This document shows, one piece after another, positions 20,370 to 26,722 of a stretch of DNA of 39,497 bases. Position 1 is the first letter of the stretch, and every line of letters begins with the position of its first letter. The stretch covers positions 1 through 39,497 of the forward strand of contig JAKOVR010000064.1 in assembly GCA_029782025.1 (NCBI GenBank), in the 5' to 3' direction. The translations under genes and the position numbers were made by a program. The DNA comes from Actinomycetes bacterium (GTDB lineage: Bacteria; Actinomycetota; Acidimicrobiia; Acidimicrobiales; Acidimicrobilacustridaceae). The notes beneath the pieces were generated by a model. It was not told the DNA's origin and did no database searches. It saw nothing but the letters and a program-made list of their open reading frames with translations.

Positions 20370-21185
20370 CTACCCGAACTGCTCGTTGAGACGGCGCAGC
20401 GCCGGCTTCACCAGCGCCCGGACGTCGTTGGTGAGCGGCGGCTGCACGGTGGTGTACTGCAGCTCGCCCACGGCCCGTCCGACCCGGAGCTCGGCCAGCA
20501 CCATGTAGACGGTGGCGGTCACCCCGTTCTGGGAGACCTTGGCGGTGATGAGGAACGACACGGTGTCGTCGGCCGCCGAGGCCAGATCGACGGCCTGCAC
20601 CACCGGGTCGCCCTCCACGACCAGGCCGGGCGCGTCGCCCCGGTCGATCTGCTCGCGGAAGATGGCGACGATGCACGTCGGCATGCTGCGATCGCTGTAG
20701 ACGGCGATGAGTCGCTCGGCGTCGGCCTCGGTGGGCAGCACCACGACGCTCTCGCCCAGCTCGACACCGGGTCCGGTGGAGAAGCGGGGCGACCGGCTCT
20801 GGGGCGAGCGGTCCATGAGGTCCTTGATGTCCTTCACCTTCCTGGTGAAGGTGCCGCAGTCGGCACTGAACCCCGGCGGGTCGGGTTTGGCCAGCTGCTC
20901 CTTGGCCTTCCAGTCGGCACCGGGGAGGTCGTCGACGGTGACCAGCGCGGCGCGGGCCTTGGCCACGTCGGCGGTGTCGGGAGCGGACGTGGCTGGCGCC
21001 GCGGTCACGCCGGAGCTCGACGGGGGCGCGGTCGATGTCGACGAGGTGGCCGATGCGGGCGCCGACGTCGGCGCGGCCGCGCCCGACCCCAGCTCCGCGG
21101 TCTGGCCGCCACCGCCGGAGCAGGCGGCCACGGCGAGGACGCCGGCCACGACAAGGGCGAGCGCGCGGGGCAGGCGGGATCCCAC
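20370..21185 (-). CDS. Secreted lipoprotein of unknown function
   Basis: A 271-aa protein with an N-terminal signal and a lipobox (LAVAAC, Cys at about 21), then a Ser/Thr/Ala/Pro linker to about residue 70. A globular domain of about 190 aa follows, including LVTVDDLPGADWKA and ADAERLIAVYSD. The domain resembles the PknH-sensor-like lipoproteins frequent in actinobacteria, but the similarity is only suggestive. Start is GTG, with a TAGGGT -10 hexamer 6 nt upstream. It ends 1 bp from the convergent aceE stop, leaving no room for a terminator between them. Confidence 0.7.
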   Translation of the reverse strand: MGSRLPRALALVVAGVLAVAACSGGGGQTAELGSGAAAPTSAPASATSSTSTAPPSSSGVTAAPATSAPDTADVAKARAALVTVDDLPGADWKAKEQLAKPDPPGFSADCGTFTRKVKDIKDLMDRSPQSRSPRFSTGPGVELGESVVVLPTEADAERLIAVYSDRSMPTCIVAIFREQIDRGDAPGLVVEGDPVVQAVDLASAADDTVSFLITAKVSQNGVTATVYMVLAELRVGRAVGELQYTTVQPPLTNDVRALVKPALRRLNEQFG

Positions 21186-21191
21186 GGAACG

Positions 21192-21197
21192 ACCCTA
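21192..21197 (-). promoter_or_regulatory. -10 element, leaderless lipoprotein gene
   Basis: TAGGGT on the minus strand followed by 6 nt and the GTG start at 21185. This shows the leaderless layout is also used with GTG. Confidence 0.55.
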
Positions 21198-21234
21198 CCC
21201 GACCTGCGGAGGGCCGACGCTCGGCCCCGCACCG

Positions 21235-21630
21235 GTGATCAATTCCGATCTCGACGACATCGCTTGCCTGTCGGCGAGCCGGCGCGACCCGACGCACCTG
21301 CCGGTTCACGTCGCGGTCAGCGCGATCACCATGGCCGAGCTGGCCGCGGGGCCGCACGCCGCGAGCGACGCCGACGAGCGCGGGCGACGGCAGGACCGCC
21401 TCCAGCGCGCCGAAGCCGCTTTCGATCCGCTGCCGTTCGACGCCGATGCAGCCCGTGCGTACGGGCGGGTCGACGCCGCGGTCGCTGCCGCCGGCCGAAA
21501 CGCGCGTGGCGCGCGAGCGGTCGACCTTCTCATCGCCGCGGCCGCATGCGCATCGGAGCTTCCGCTCTACACCCGACACGCCGCGGACTTCGCAGCCTTG
21601 GAGGGCCTCATCGACGTGATTGCCGTGTAG
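21235..21630 (+). pseudogene. Composite PIN-domain (VapC) toxin remnant
   Basis: Two pieces of different PIN toxins are joined in frame. The first about 19 codons (VINSDLDDIACLSASRRDP) match the C-terminus of the intact PIN toxin at 23662-24039 (VITSDDDDIARLSANLRDP), also clearly at DNA level over about 57 bp. The rest (from LPVHVAVSAITMAELAAG to LEGLIDVIAV) is a VapC-type PIN domain. It keeps the acidic residues in TMAEL, RAVDLLIA and RHAADF but has lost the N-terminal strand with the first catalytic Asp. No antitoxin gene or proper start codon is present. It is a decayed junction between two former TA modules. Confidence 0.75.
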
Positions 21631-21803
21631 GCCGAGCACGACCAGGTGCTGGTGGCTCTCCAGCTCGTCCGTCCGGATCCCCAACGCACCGCGCCCAGTT
21701 CGTGCCGGGTTGCGATTGCACCGGCTCAAGAACCGCCGGATGAGGCTCAACCAGGTTGCGGCGAGCGCGTTGAACCTGCCGACCGAGGTGGCGGCGCTCT
21801 GAT
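21631..21803. other. Gap with no recognisable feature
   Basis: Stretch between the PIN remnant and the cupin stop. I see no gene, repeat or strong hairpin in it. Short open frames give arginine-rich translations without a family motif. Confidence 0.5.
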
Positions 21804-22301
21804 TCAGTGCGTCGAGGCACTCGAGAAGGGAGGCGGGCCGAGGATGGTGATGGCGCGAGGGTTGTCGGCGGCGGTTGCCTGGAGGCGGGCGAGGTCGAGC
21901 GTGTCGGCGTTGTCGGCGGTGGCGGGGTCACTGGCGCCTCGGTAGAAGGGCTGGCCGACGGCGCCGGGGGTCTGGAGGCCGATGAGCCGAGCTTCGGCCG
22001 AAACCACGATGAACGCGTGGGGGATGCCCTTGGGCACGAACGACAACCCGCCAGTGCGCACCCGCTGGCGGACGCCGTCAGCCTCCACCTCGATCTCGCC
22101 GTCGATGACGTAGGTGAGCTCGTGGGCTTCGGGGTGCAGGTGCAGTGGTGTCGTCTTGTCGCGCGCCATCGTGTCCTCGAACAAGAACAACGCCCCGCCG
22201 GTGTCCTCCGCGAGGAGCTTCCAGAGGTGCAGGCCTCCCCCGGCGAACGATCGCTTGTCGCCTTCGCCGGCGTTGCGCACGATGGGCTTGAGTGCAGTCA
22301 T
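21804..22301 (-). CDS. Cupin-domain protein
   Basis: A single-domain cupin of 165 aa. Motif 1 is PLHLHPEAHELTYVIDGEIEV (metal-binding His and Glu), and motif 2 includes FVPKGIPHAFIV. Small cupins of this type include dioxygenases, isomerases and ligand-binding proteins, so the reaction is not assignable. A clear AAAGGTGG ribosome binding site lies about 6 nt before the ATG, so this mRNA has a leader. It is divergent from the TetR gene with a 16-bp palindrome between them, the standard layout for a TetR repressor controlling its neighbour. Confidence 0.85.
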   Translation of the reverse strand: MTALKPIVRNAGEGDKRSFAGGGLHLWKLLAEDTGGALFLFEDTMARDKTTPLHLHPEAHELTYVIDGEIEVEADGVRQRVRTGGLSFVPKGIPHAFIVVSAEARLIGLQTPGAVGQPFYRGASDPATADNADTLDLARLQATAADNPRAITILGPPPFSSASTH

Positions 22302-22320
22302 ATCGACCACCTTTCGTTTA

Positions 22321-22336
22321 TGGGACTCTTGTCCCA
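22321..22336. promoter_or_regulatory. TetR-type operator between cupin and tetR
   Basis: TGGGAC-TCTT-GTCCCA, a perfect inverted repeat with 6-bp arms in the 62-bp divergent gap, upstream of the tetR -10 (22351-22356) and within the cupin promoter region. It is probably bound by the adjacent TetR protein. Confidence 0.6.
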
Positions 22337-22350
22337 CGACGAAAGTACGG

Positions 22351-22356
22351 TACCAT
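22351..22356 (+). promoter_or_regulatory. -10 element, leaderless tetR gene
   Basis: TACCAT followed by 7 nt and the ATG at 22364. Confidence 0.5.
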
Positions 22357-22363
22357 CTTGGTC

Positions 22364-22999
22364 ATGTCAACCGGCTATGAGACAAATGGGCGGATCGCCC
22401 AGAAGCGACGGACGCGTGACGCTCTCGTCGCCGCGGCACGTGAGCTCGTGGTGCAGGGTCTGACGCCAACGGTCGAGGCGGCGGCCGCGGCCGCGTCGAT
22501 CTCACGCACCACTGCCTACCGGTACTTCGCCAGCCAGGGTGCCCTGCTCGCGGCCGCGCACCCCGAGACGGCGTGGCAATCAGCGCTTCCCGCGGATCCG
22601 CCTCGCGACGTCGCCGAGCGCCTCGATCTCGTCCTCGCCGCGACGACGAAGATGCTTCTCGACACGGAACCACAGCAGCGCACCATGCTGCGGCTATCAC
22701 TCGAAGCCGGGCCCGAAGAACGCGCGCAGCTGCCGCTGAGGCAGGGACGCGTGATCAACTGGCTCGAAGAAGCCCTCGAGCCACTCGAAGAGCAGATGTC
22801 CAGCGAGGACCGCCACCGCCTCGCGCTCGCCATCCGAAGCGCAACCGGGATCGAATCGCTGGCGTGGCTGACCGACGTCGGTGGACTCTCACGTGACGAC
22901 GCGGTCGAGCTCATGCGCTGGAGCGCTCACGCCCTCCTCGACGCCGCCAGCGCCGACGCACGTCAGGGCGAGCGCGCTCGCCGCCGAAACGGTCGATGA
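22364..22999 (+). CDS. TetR-family transcriptional regulator
   Basis: A 211-aa repressor-type regulator. The N-terminal HTH covers about residues 12-58, with RRTRDALVAAARELV, VEAAAAAASISRTTAYRYF and the following SQGALLAA helix. The C-terminal ligand-binding domain is helical and unassigned. It most likely controls the divergent cupin gene through the palindrome at 22321-22336; the inducing ligand is unknown. Confidence 0.88.
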   Translation: MSTGYETNGRIAQKRRTRDALVAAARELVVQGLTPTVEAAAAAASISRTTAYRYFASQGALLAAAHPETAWQSALPADPPRDVAERLDLVLAATTKMLLDTEPQQRTMLRLSLEAGPEERAQLPLRQGRVINWLEEALEPLEEQMSSEDRHRLALAIRSATGIESLAWLTDVGGLSRDDAVELMRWSAHALLDAASADARQGERARRRNGR

Positions 23000-23235
23000 C
23001 AACTGCTCCTCCCCGGCGCATCAGTCCGGTTGCTCAACCGATGATGCTTCGCCATTCAAGAAGTCGGGTCGATGTCTCACGTTTCGATGGGTAGCGCTCA
23101 GATCCAGCGCATGCCGCCGGGGCGTTCGGCAGGCCGGAGCCGGAGATCTTGTGACGATCATCTGTACAACGGCCCGTCGCTGACGGGACTCGTTGTCCGT
23201 CGGCTTCGCGGTACATCGGTCGTTCGCCTGCTCAC
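23000..23235. other. Gap before the first glycosylase 5'-end copy
   Basis: No convincing gene, tRNA or repeat is seen. A 32-codon frame begins at the ATGA overlapping the tetR stop, but its Arg/Ser/Pro-rich translation shows no family signal. Base composition is lower in GC than the flanking housekeeping genes, in keeping with a patchwork island. Confidence 0.5.
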
Positions 23236-23295
23236 ATGCGGACCAAGTCGATCCCGATCACGAACGGCGACGAGGCCAACCGACTGCTCGTGGAG
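23236..23295 (+). pseudogene. Glycosylase gene 5'-end copy (a), oldest
   Basis: Sixty bp from ATG match the first 20 codons of the intact HhH-GPD gene at 25061 (53 of 60 positions identical by my count), encoding MRTKSIPITNGDEANRLLVE. Similarity stops after LLVE. The frame then continues through unrelated sequence (starting TTCGCT) to a TGA at 23362-23364. It is a truncated 5' end, not a working gene, although the 42-codon frame could be translated. Confidence 0.75.
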
Positions 23296-23319
23296 TTCGC
23301 TGAACAAGTCGTCGTGACC
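23296..23319 (+). repeat. TA-cassette edge sequence, copy 1
   Basis: This 24-nt stretch starts TTCGCTGAACAAGTCGTCGT and begins exactly where similarity to the glycosylase gene ends. It matches 19 of 24 positions with the stretch at 24292-24315, which sits at the equivalent junction before the second TA module. Confidence 0.55.
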
Positions 23320-23360
23320 AGGGCACGACGGATGTCACCTCAGCTCAGCTCGAACGACCC

Positions 23361-23389
23361 TTGAAAGCATCATACCCTGGTAGTAGGGT
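23361..23389 (+). promoter_or_regulatory. Promoter and operator of the VapBC-like pair
   Basis: A full sigma-70-type promoter: TTGAAA (23361-23366), a 17-nt spacer and TAGGGT (23384-23389), 6 nt before the antitoxin ATG. The inverted repeat ACCCT-GGTAGT-AGGGT (23374-23389) overlaps the -10, as expected for autorepression by the antitoxin. Confidence 0.65.
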
Positions 23390-23395
23390 TCCATC

Positions 23396-23665
23396 ATGCC
23401 TCGAGGAAACCCGTCGCCGAAGCTGGCGATCACCGTCGATCCAGACGTGCACGAGAGGGTCATCGAAGCCGCGACGGAAGAAGGCATCAGCGTCTCCGCG
23501 TGGATGACGAAGGCGGCTCGCCACGCACTCCTGGCCCGCGATGGGCTCGCTGCTGTCGCGGAGTGGGAGGCGGAGCACGGGGAGTTCTCCGATGCCGAGC
23601 TGGCGGCGGCTCGCCGCAGAGTGACCCGACAGCTCACGTCCGGCGGGCGAGCGCGATCGGCATGA
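23396..23665 (+). CDS. Ribbon-helix-helix-like antitoxin
   Basis: An 89-aa antitoxin. The N-terminal segment KLAITVDPDVHERVIEAA followed by GISVSAWMTKAARHAL has the strand-helix-helix pattern of CopG/RHH DNA-binding proteins. The acidic C-terminal tail (EWEAEHGEFSDAELAAAR) probably wraps the toxin. It is leaderless, and its stop overlaps the toxin start (ATGA). It would repress its own promoter through the palindrome overlapping the -10. Confidence 0.82.
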   Translation: MPRGNPSPKLAITVDPDVHERVIEAATEEGISVSAWMTKAARHALLARDGLAAVAEWEAEHGEFSDAELAAARRRVTRQLTSGGRARSA

Positions 23666-24039
23666 GCTACGTCTACGACGCGGGGATGCTCGTGGCGGCA
23701 GATCGCAACCGGCGGAAGGTTTGGGCCGACCATCGAGTTCGTCTCGAGCTCGGTTTGGTCCCCGTCGTACCCGCGCCCGTTGTCGCGCAGGCGAGCAGGT
23801 CGGGCCGGCAGGTCCAACTCCGCCGCCTGCTGCGCGGCTGCGGCATCGTTCCCTTCGAGCCAGCGCAGGCCCACACGGTCGGCGCCCTGCTCGGTGCCTC
23901 CCGCACGACCGACGTCATCGACGCACACGTCGTCCTCGTCGCCAGCGAACGCAACGCGATCGTGATCACCTCCGATGACGACGACATCGCCCGCCTGTCG
24001 GCGAACCTGCGCGATCCGATTCGCGTCGAGCACGTATGA
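23662..24039 (+). CDS. PIN-domain ribonuclease toxin (VapC-like)
   Basis: A 125-aa PIN-domain protein. Candidate metal-binding acidic residues are D6 (YVYDAGML), the Asp pair in TTDVIDAHVV, and the Asp cluster in ITSDDDDIARL. PIN toxins typically cleave tRNA or rRNA. It is translationally coupled to the antitoxin (ATGA). Its C-terminus is closely related to the fragment fused into the pseudogene at 21235, showing that a second module of this type once existed here. Confidence 0.85.
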   Translation: MSYVYDAGMLVAADRNRRKVWADHRVRLELGLVPVVPAPVVAQASRSGRQVQLRRLLRGCGIVPFEPAQAHTVGALLGASRTTDVIDAHVVLVASERNAIVITSDDDDIARLSANLRDPIRVEHV

Positions 24040-24188
24040 GTTCCCCTCTGCGGTATTCCGGCAAGCTCATGTGACGGGCGACCACTCCTTCGGCCACAGC
24101 ATGTCCCGGAAGCATCGGTACTGGGCGTCCAACGGCGTCCCCCCGCGGGCAGCCGGCCGGACTTCTTGCTGGCCTCGAGTTGCCGCTC
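24040..24188. other. Spacer after the PIN toxin
   Basis: No gene, hairpin or repeat recognised. It runs from the toxin stop directly to the second glycosylase 5'-end copy. Confidence 0.5.
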
Positions 24189-24299
24189 ATGCCCGCCAAG
24201 TCGATCCCGATCACCAACGACGACGAGGCCAACCGACTGCTGGTCGAGAGCCCGTCGGCGCTGCTCATCGGCATGCTGCTCGACCAGCAGGTTCGCTAG
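24189..24299 (+). pseudogene. Glycosylase gene 5'-end copy (b)
   Basis: Positions 24189-24292 match 25061-25164 at 101 of 104 positions, starting exactly at the ATG and ending after the codons for DQQV. The frame closes two codons later (R, TAG), giving a 36-residue product. Higher identity than copy (a) means it separated from the intact gene more recently. The upstream flanks of copies (a), (b) and (c) are unrelated to each other. Confidence 0.85.
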
Positions 24300-24315
24300 A
24301 CAAGTACTCGTGCCC
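24292..24315 (+). repeat. TA-cassette edge sequence, copy 2
   Basis: This 24-nt stretch starts TTCGCTAGACAAGTACTCGT and begins at the point where similarity to the glycosylase gene ends. It is the counterpart of 23296-23319 (19 of 24 identical). Confidence 0.55.
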
Positions 24316-24316
24316 G

Positions 24317-24339
24317 TGTATCACATACCGTGATACAAT
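24317..24339 (+). promoter_or_regulatory. Promoter and operator of the MazEF-like pair
   Basis: TGTATCAC-ATACC-GTGATACA (24317-24337) is a perfect inverted repeat with 8-bp arms. It overlaps the -10 hexamer TACAAT (24334-24339), which is 6 nt before the ATG at 24346. It is a very likely antitoxin operator with direct promoter occlusion. No good -35 is seen. Confidence 0.7.
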
Positions 24340-24345
24340 TCGGCC

Positions 24346-24585
24346 ATGACCCAGGCGATCTCCGTCCGACTCGACGACGAGGCCCAGCGAGCCTTGCGAG
24401 CGCTCGAGGCTGCAGGCATGTCTCGGTCAGAAGCGATCCGGTCGGCACTCGTCGCTTCTGCCGACCGATTGAGACGACGTGCGACGCTTGCAGCCGAGGT
24501 CGCTGCCCTCGAAGCAGATGAGGCCGACCGTGACGAGATGCTGGCCGTCGCTGGGTTGATGGAGTCGCTGCGTGCTCCGGGGTGA
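24346..24585 (+). CDS. Ribbon-helix-helix antitoxin (MazE-like partner)
   Basis: A 79-aa CopG/RHH-type protein: strand ISVRLDDEAQRAL, turn AAGMSRSEAIRSAL, then an acidic helical tail (ALEADEADRDEM). The leaderless start follows TACAAT by 6 nt. The 3' end overlaps the MazF start by 14 nt, so toxin and antitoxin are coupled. Named for its partner; it is RHH-type and not the AbrB-type MazE of E. coli. Confidence 0.85.
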   Translation: MTQAISVRLDDEAQRALRALEAAGMSRSEAIRSALVASADRLRRRATLAAEVAALEADEADRDEMLAVAGLMESLRAPG

Positions 24586-24889
24586 CGTCTACCGGTTCAA
24601 GTTGCCCAAAGGTGTGGGCCACGAGCAGCACGGCGAACGGTTCGGAGTCGTCGTCCAAGCCGACGCGCTCCTACCCCGTTCCGCCGTGATCGTCGCTCCC
24701 ACCTCCCGCAGCGCTCGCCCGGCGTCCTTTCGTCCTGAGGTCGAGATCGCCGGGACAGCTACCCGAGTTCTCGTCGAGCAGATCGGTGCAGTCGACGTCG
24801 GCCGCTTGGGTAAGCGCGCCGGCCACCTCACCACCGAGGAACTTTGGAGCGTCGACGAGGCGCTGATGACGGTGCTCGGACTCGATTGA
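24572..24889 (+). CDS. MazF/PemK-family endoribonuclease toxin
   Basis: A 105-aa toxin with GTG start. Family motifs are LRGDVYRFKLP at the N-terminus, RFGVVVQADALLPRSAVIVAPTS in the core, and VLVEQIGAVDVGRLGKRAGHLT with a C-terminal helix (VDEALMTVLGLD). MazF toxins cut single-stranded mRNA at short motifs. It overlaps the antitoxin by 14 nt. The core motifs are intact, so the module is probably functional. Confidence 0.88.
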   Translation: MLRGDVYRFKLPKGVGHEQHGERFGVVVQADALLPRSAVIVAPTSRSARPASFRPEVEIAGTATRVLVEQIGAVDVGRLGKRAGHLTTEELWSVDEALMTVLGLD

Positions 24890-24891
24890 TC

Positions 24892-25056
24892 ATGTCCATC
24901 GAACCCGATCTGCGCGCCGAGCTGGCGCGCGTGATCGACGTGCTCATCGCCCGTGACCCCTTTCCCCGACATCGCGGAGTGGCCGCTCGGCGGTGGACAA
25001 TAGCGGGCGAGGGCTACGACTCCCCCACGCCGCGACGACCCGGTCGCGTAGCCTGA
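24892..25056 (+). CDS. Doubtful 54-residue ORF downstream of mazF
   Basis: Begins 2 nt after the mazF stop: MSIEPDLRAELARVIDVLIARD has a plausible amphipathic helix, but the second half is Arg/Pro-rich with no family pattern. Its stop lies over the -10 of the glycosylase gene. It may be the truncated start of a lost gene in the cassette, or chance. Confidence 0.25.
   Translation: MSIEPDLRAELARVIDVLIARDPFPRHRGVAARRWTIAGEGYDSPTPRRPGRVA
25049..25054 (+). promoter_or_regulatory. -10 element, leaderless glycosylase gene
   Basis: TAGCCT followed by 6 nt and the ATG at 25061. The intact gene therefore has its own promoter after the last insertion, unlike copies (a) and (b). Confidence 0.5.
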
Positions 25057-25060
25057 GACC

Positions 25061-25642
25061 ATGCCCACGAAGTCGATCCCGATCACCAACGACGACGAGG
25101 CCAACCGACTGCTGGTCGAGAGCCCGTTGGCGCTGCTCATCGGCATGCTGCTCGACCAGCAGGTGCCGATGGAGTGGGCCTTCCGGGGGCCGCACTCGCT
25201 GCAGGAGCGTCTCGGGGGCACCCTCGACGCCGCCGCCATCGCCGCCATGGACCCGGAGGATCTGGTGGCTGTGTTCTGCGCCAAGCCGGCCCTGCACCGC
25301 TACCCGGCGGCGATGGCTCGGCGCGTCCACGAGCTGTGCACCGCCGTGGTCGCCGACTACGGCGGCGACGCCGGGCGCATCTGGCGTCGCGTCACCGACG
25401 CCGACGAGCTGTACCGGCGGGTGCGGGCGCTGCCCGGCTACGGCGAGGAGAAGGCCAAGATCTTCGTCGCCATCCTGGCCAAGCGCCTCGGCAAGCGGCC
25501 GGCGGGCTGGGAGCGGGTGGCGGCCCCCTTCTCCGACGCGACCCCCCGCTCGGTGGCCGACGTGGGATCGGCCGAAACCCTCGCCGCCGTGCGCGAGTTC
25601 AAGAAGGCGATGAAGGCCGCCGGCAAGTCCAAGCAGGACTGA
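25061..25642 (+). CDS. HhH-GPD-family base-excision DNA repair protein
   Basis: A 193-aa protein of the uncharacterised actinobacterial HhH-GPD family (TIGR03252-like). The N-terminal part has LALLIGMLLDQQVPMEWAF. A helix-hairpin-helix-like segment follows (VRALPGYGEEKAKIFVAILA, about 122-141), in the position that precedes the catalytic region in HhH glycosylases. No 4Fe-4S cysteine cluster is present. It is predicted to excise damaged bases, but its substrate is unknown. The first 104 bp are near-identical to 24189-24292, so the present 5' end may have arrived with the MazEF-like cassette. Confidence 0.85.
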   Translation: MPTKSIPITNDDEANRLLVESPLALLIGMLLDQQVPMEWAFRGPHSLQERLGGTLDAAAIAAMDPEDLVAVFCAKPALHRYPAAMARRVHELCTAVVADYGGDAGRIWRRVTDADELYRRVRALPGYGEEKAKIFVAILAKRLGKRPAGWERVAAPFSDATPRSVADVGSAETLAAVREFKKAMKAAGKSKQD

Positions 25643-25651
25643 GCGGACCGG

Positions 25652-26434
25652 TCACTCGTCGGGCGGGCGGCGCACCGACGACGCGGCGTGACGCTGGCGG
25701 TCGAGCCAACCGAGGAGGGTGGCCACCGCTCGGGGGTCGTGGCGGAGCTGGTGCCCGCCGCCCTCGATGATGCGCAAGTCGGCCTGGCCGTGGGCGTCGG
25801 CCAGCACCCGGGCGTCGAACACCGGGACGGCGTCGTCCTCCGAACCGTGGAGCACGAGCATCGGCCGTGGGGCCACCCGGGGGGCGCAGGCCACGGCCCG
25901 GATCTCGCGCAGCTCCCGGGCCCAGGCCTCGAACGACACGGGCTCGCCCTGCTCCCCCATGATGCCCACGTCGCGGGCGTGCTCGAGCAGCCGCCGGGGG
26001 TGGCTGGCCCAGTCGTCGAAGTCGGCCGGCGCCCCCACCGCGGCCACGCCCATGATGCCGGGGTCCTGGGCCGCGGCACACGTGGCCACCGCACCGCCGG
26101 TGCCGAAGCCGGCCATCCACACCGCCAAGACGTCGTCGACGCCGCGCAGGTAGCGGGCGGCGGCGAGGGCGTCACGGATCCAGCCGAAGAGCGAGAAGCT
26201 GCCCTCCGAGCTCCCGCTGCCCCGGAAGGTGAAGCACAGCACCGTCCAGCCCATCTCGTTGGCGATCCGGTCGGCCAGCTCGGGGAACGAGAGCGCCGAC
26301 ACGCGGCCGCCCTGATGGCCCGACGGGAACCCGTGGCAGATCACCAGGCCCGGCACCCAGTTGCCCTTGGCCGACCGCGGCCGGGCGAGGTGACCGCACA
26401 GCTCGAGTCCGTCGGACTCGAACAGCCGCTCCAT
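25652..26434 (-). CDS. Alpha/beta-hydrolase-fold protein lacking the Ser nucleophile
   Basis: A 260-aa hydrolase-fold protein. It has the oxyanion-region motif VICHGFPSGHQGG, GSGSSEGSFS, a strand-elbow sequence WMAGFGTGGAV, an Asp-bearing LHGSEDDAVPV and a His-bearing EGGGHQLRHDP. At the nucleophile elbow the usual G-x-S-x-G reads G-F-G-T-G: the expected Ser codon (AGC) is GGC. Asp and His are kept. The protein may be a non-catalytic binding protein, or the neighbouring Thr may matter. It ends an apparent operon with the 83-aa and 165-aa genes upstream (23-bp and 10-bp gaps). Confidence 0.82.
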   Translation of the reverse strand: MERLFESDGLELCGHLARPRSAKGNWVPGLVICHGFPSGHQGGRVSALSFPELADRIANEMGWTVLCFTFRGSGSSEGSFSLFGWIRDALAAARYLRGVDDVLAVWMAGFGTGGAVATCAAAQDPGIMGVAAVGAPADFDDWASHPRRLLEHARDVGIMGEQGEPVSFEAWARELREIRAVACAPRVAPRPMLVLHGSEDDAVPVFDARVLADAHGQADLRIIEGGGHQLRHDPRAVATLLGWLDRQRHAASSVRRPPDE

Positions 26435-26457
26435 GGTCACCCGCCGCCCCCAGCGAC

Positions 26458-26709
26458 TCAGCCGGCGTCGGGATCGACGTCGGCGCCGCTGCCGTTGCCC
26501 TTGTAGGGCTTGTACCCGCGGTTGCGGGCCTCGGCGAGGGTGTCGGGGCCGAACACGGCCCACGGCGGGCCGCTGATGCCCTCGGCCTTGTCGGTGGCCA
26601 GCAGCTCCTCGATGAGGGCGGGATCGTCGATGTTGTCGACGTCGTAGACCACCTGGCTGCGGCGGTCGCCGAGCCAGCGGTACTCGTGGAACTTGGCAGG
26701 ACGCTCCAT
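26458..26709 (-). CDS. Small protein of unknown function (83 aa)
   Basis: A charged soluble protein starting MERPAKFHEYRWLGDRR, with VVYDVDNIDDPALIEELLATD in the middle and a Gly/Asp-rich tail. I do not recognise a named family; the regular composition and clean coding frame suggest a genuine actinobacterial protein. A TAGGGT hexamer 7 nt upstream overlaps the stop of the preceding gene, so it may have its own leaderless transcript as well as being in an operon with the hydrolase downstream. Confidence 0.7.
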   Translation of the reverse strand: MERPAKFHEYRWLGDRRSQVVYDVDNIDDPALIEELLATDKAEGISGPPWAVFGPDTLAEARNRGYKPYKGNGSGADVDPDAG

Positions 26710-26716
26710 GGCCCGA

Positions 26717-26722
26717 ACCCTA
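26717..26722 (-). promoter_or_regulatory. -10 element overlapping the preceding stop codon
   Basis: TAGGGT on the minus strand, 7 nt before the ATG at 26709. Its TAG is the stop codon of the 165-aa gene, so an internal leaderless promoter is possible. Confidence 0.4.

Noticed and set aside
21620..21802. A 60-codon plus-strand frame ending just before the cupin stop
   Set aside because: No conserved motif and no start signal; it looks like non-coding island sequence.
23048..23071. A possible third copy of the TA-cassette edge sequence (TTCGCCATTCAAGAAGTCGG)
   Set aside because: Only about 15 of 24 positions agree with the other edges and no truncated gene end adjoins it. Chance cannot be excluded.
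22996..23094. A 32-codon frame overlapping the tetR stop by ATGA
   Set aside because: Translation is Arg/Ser/Pro-rich with no recognisable feature; the overlap alone is not enough.
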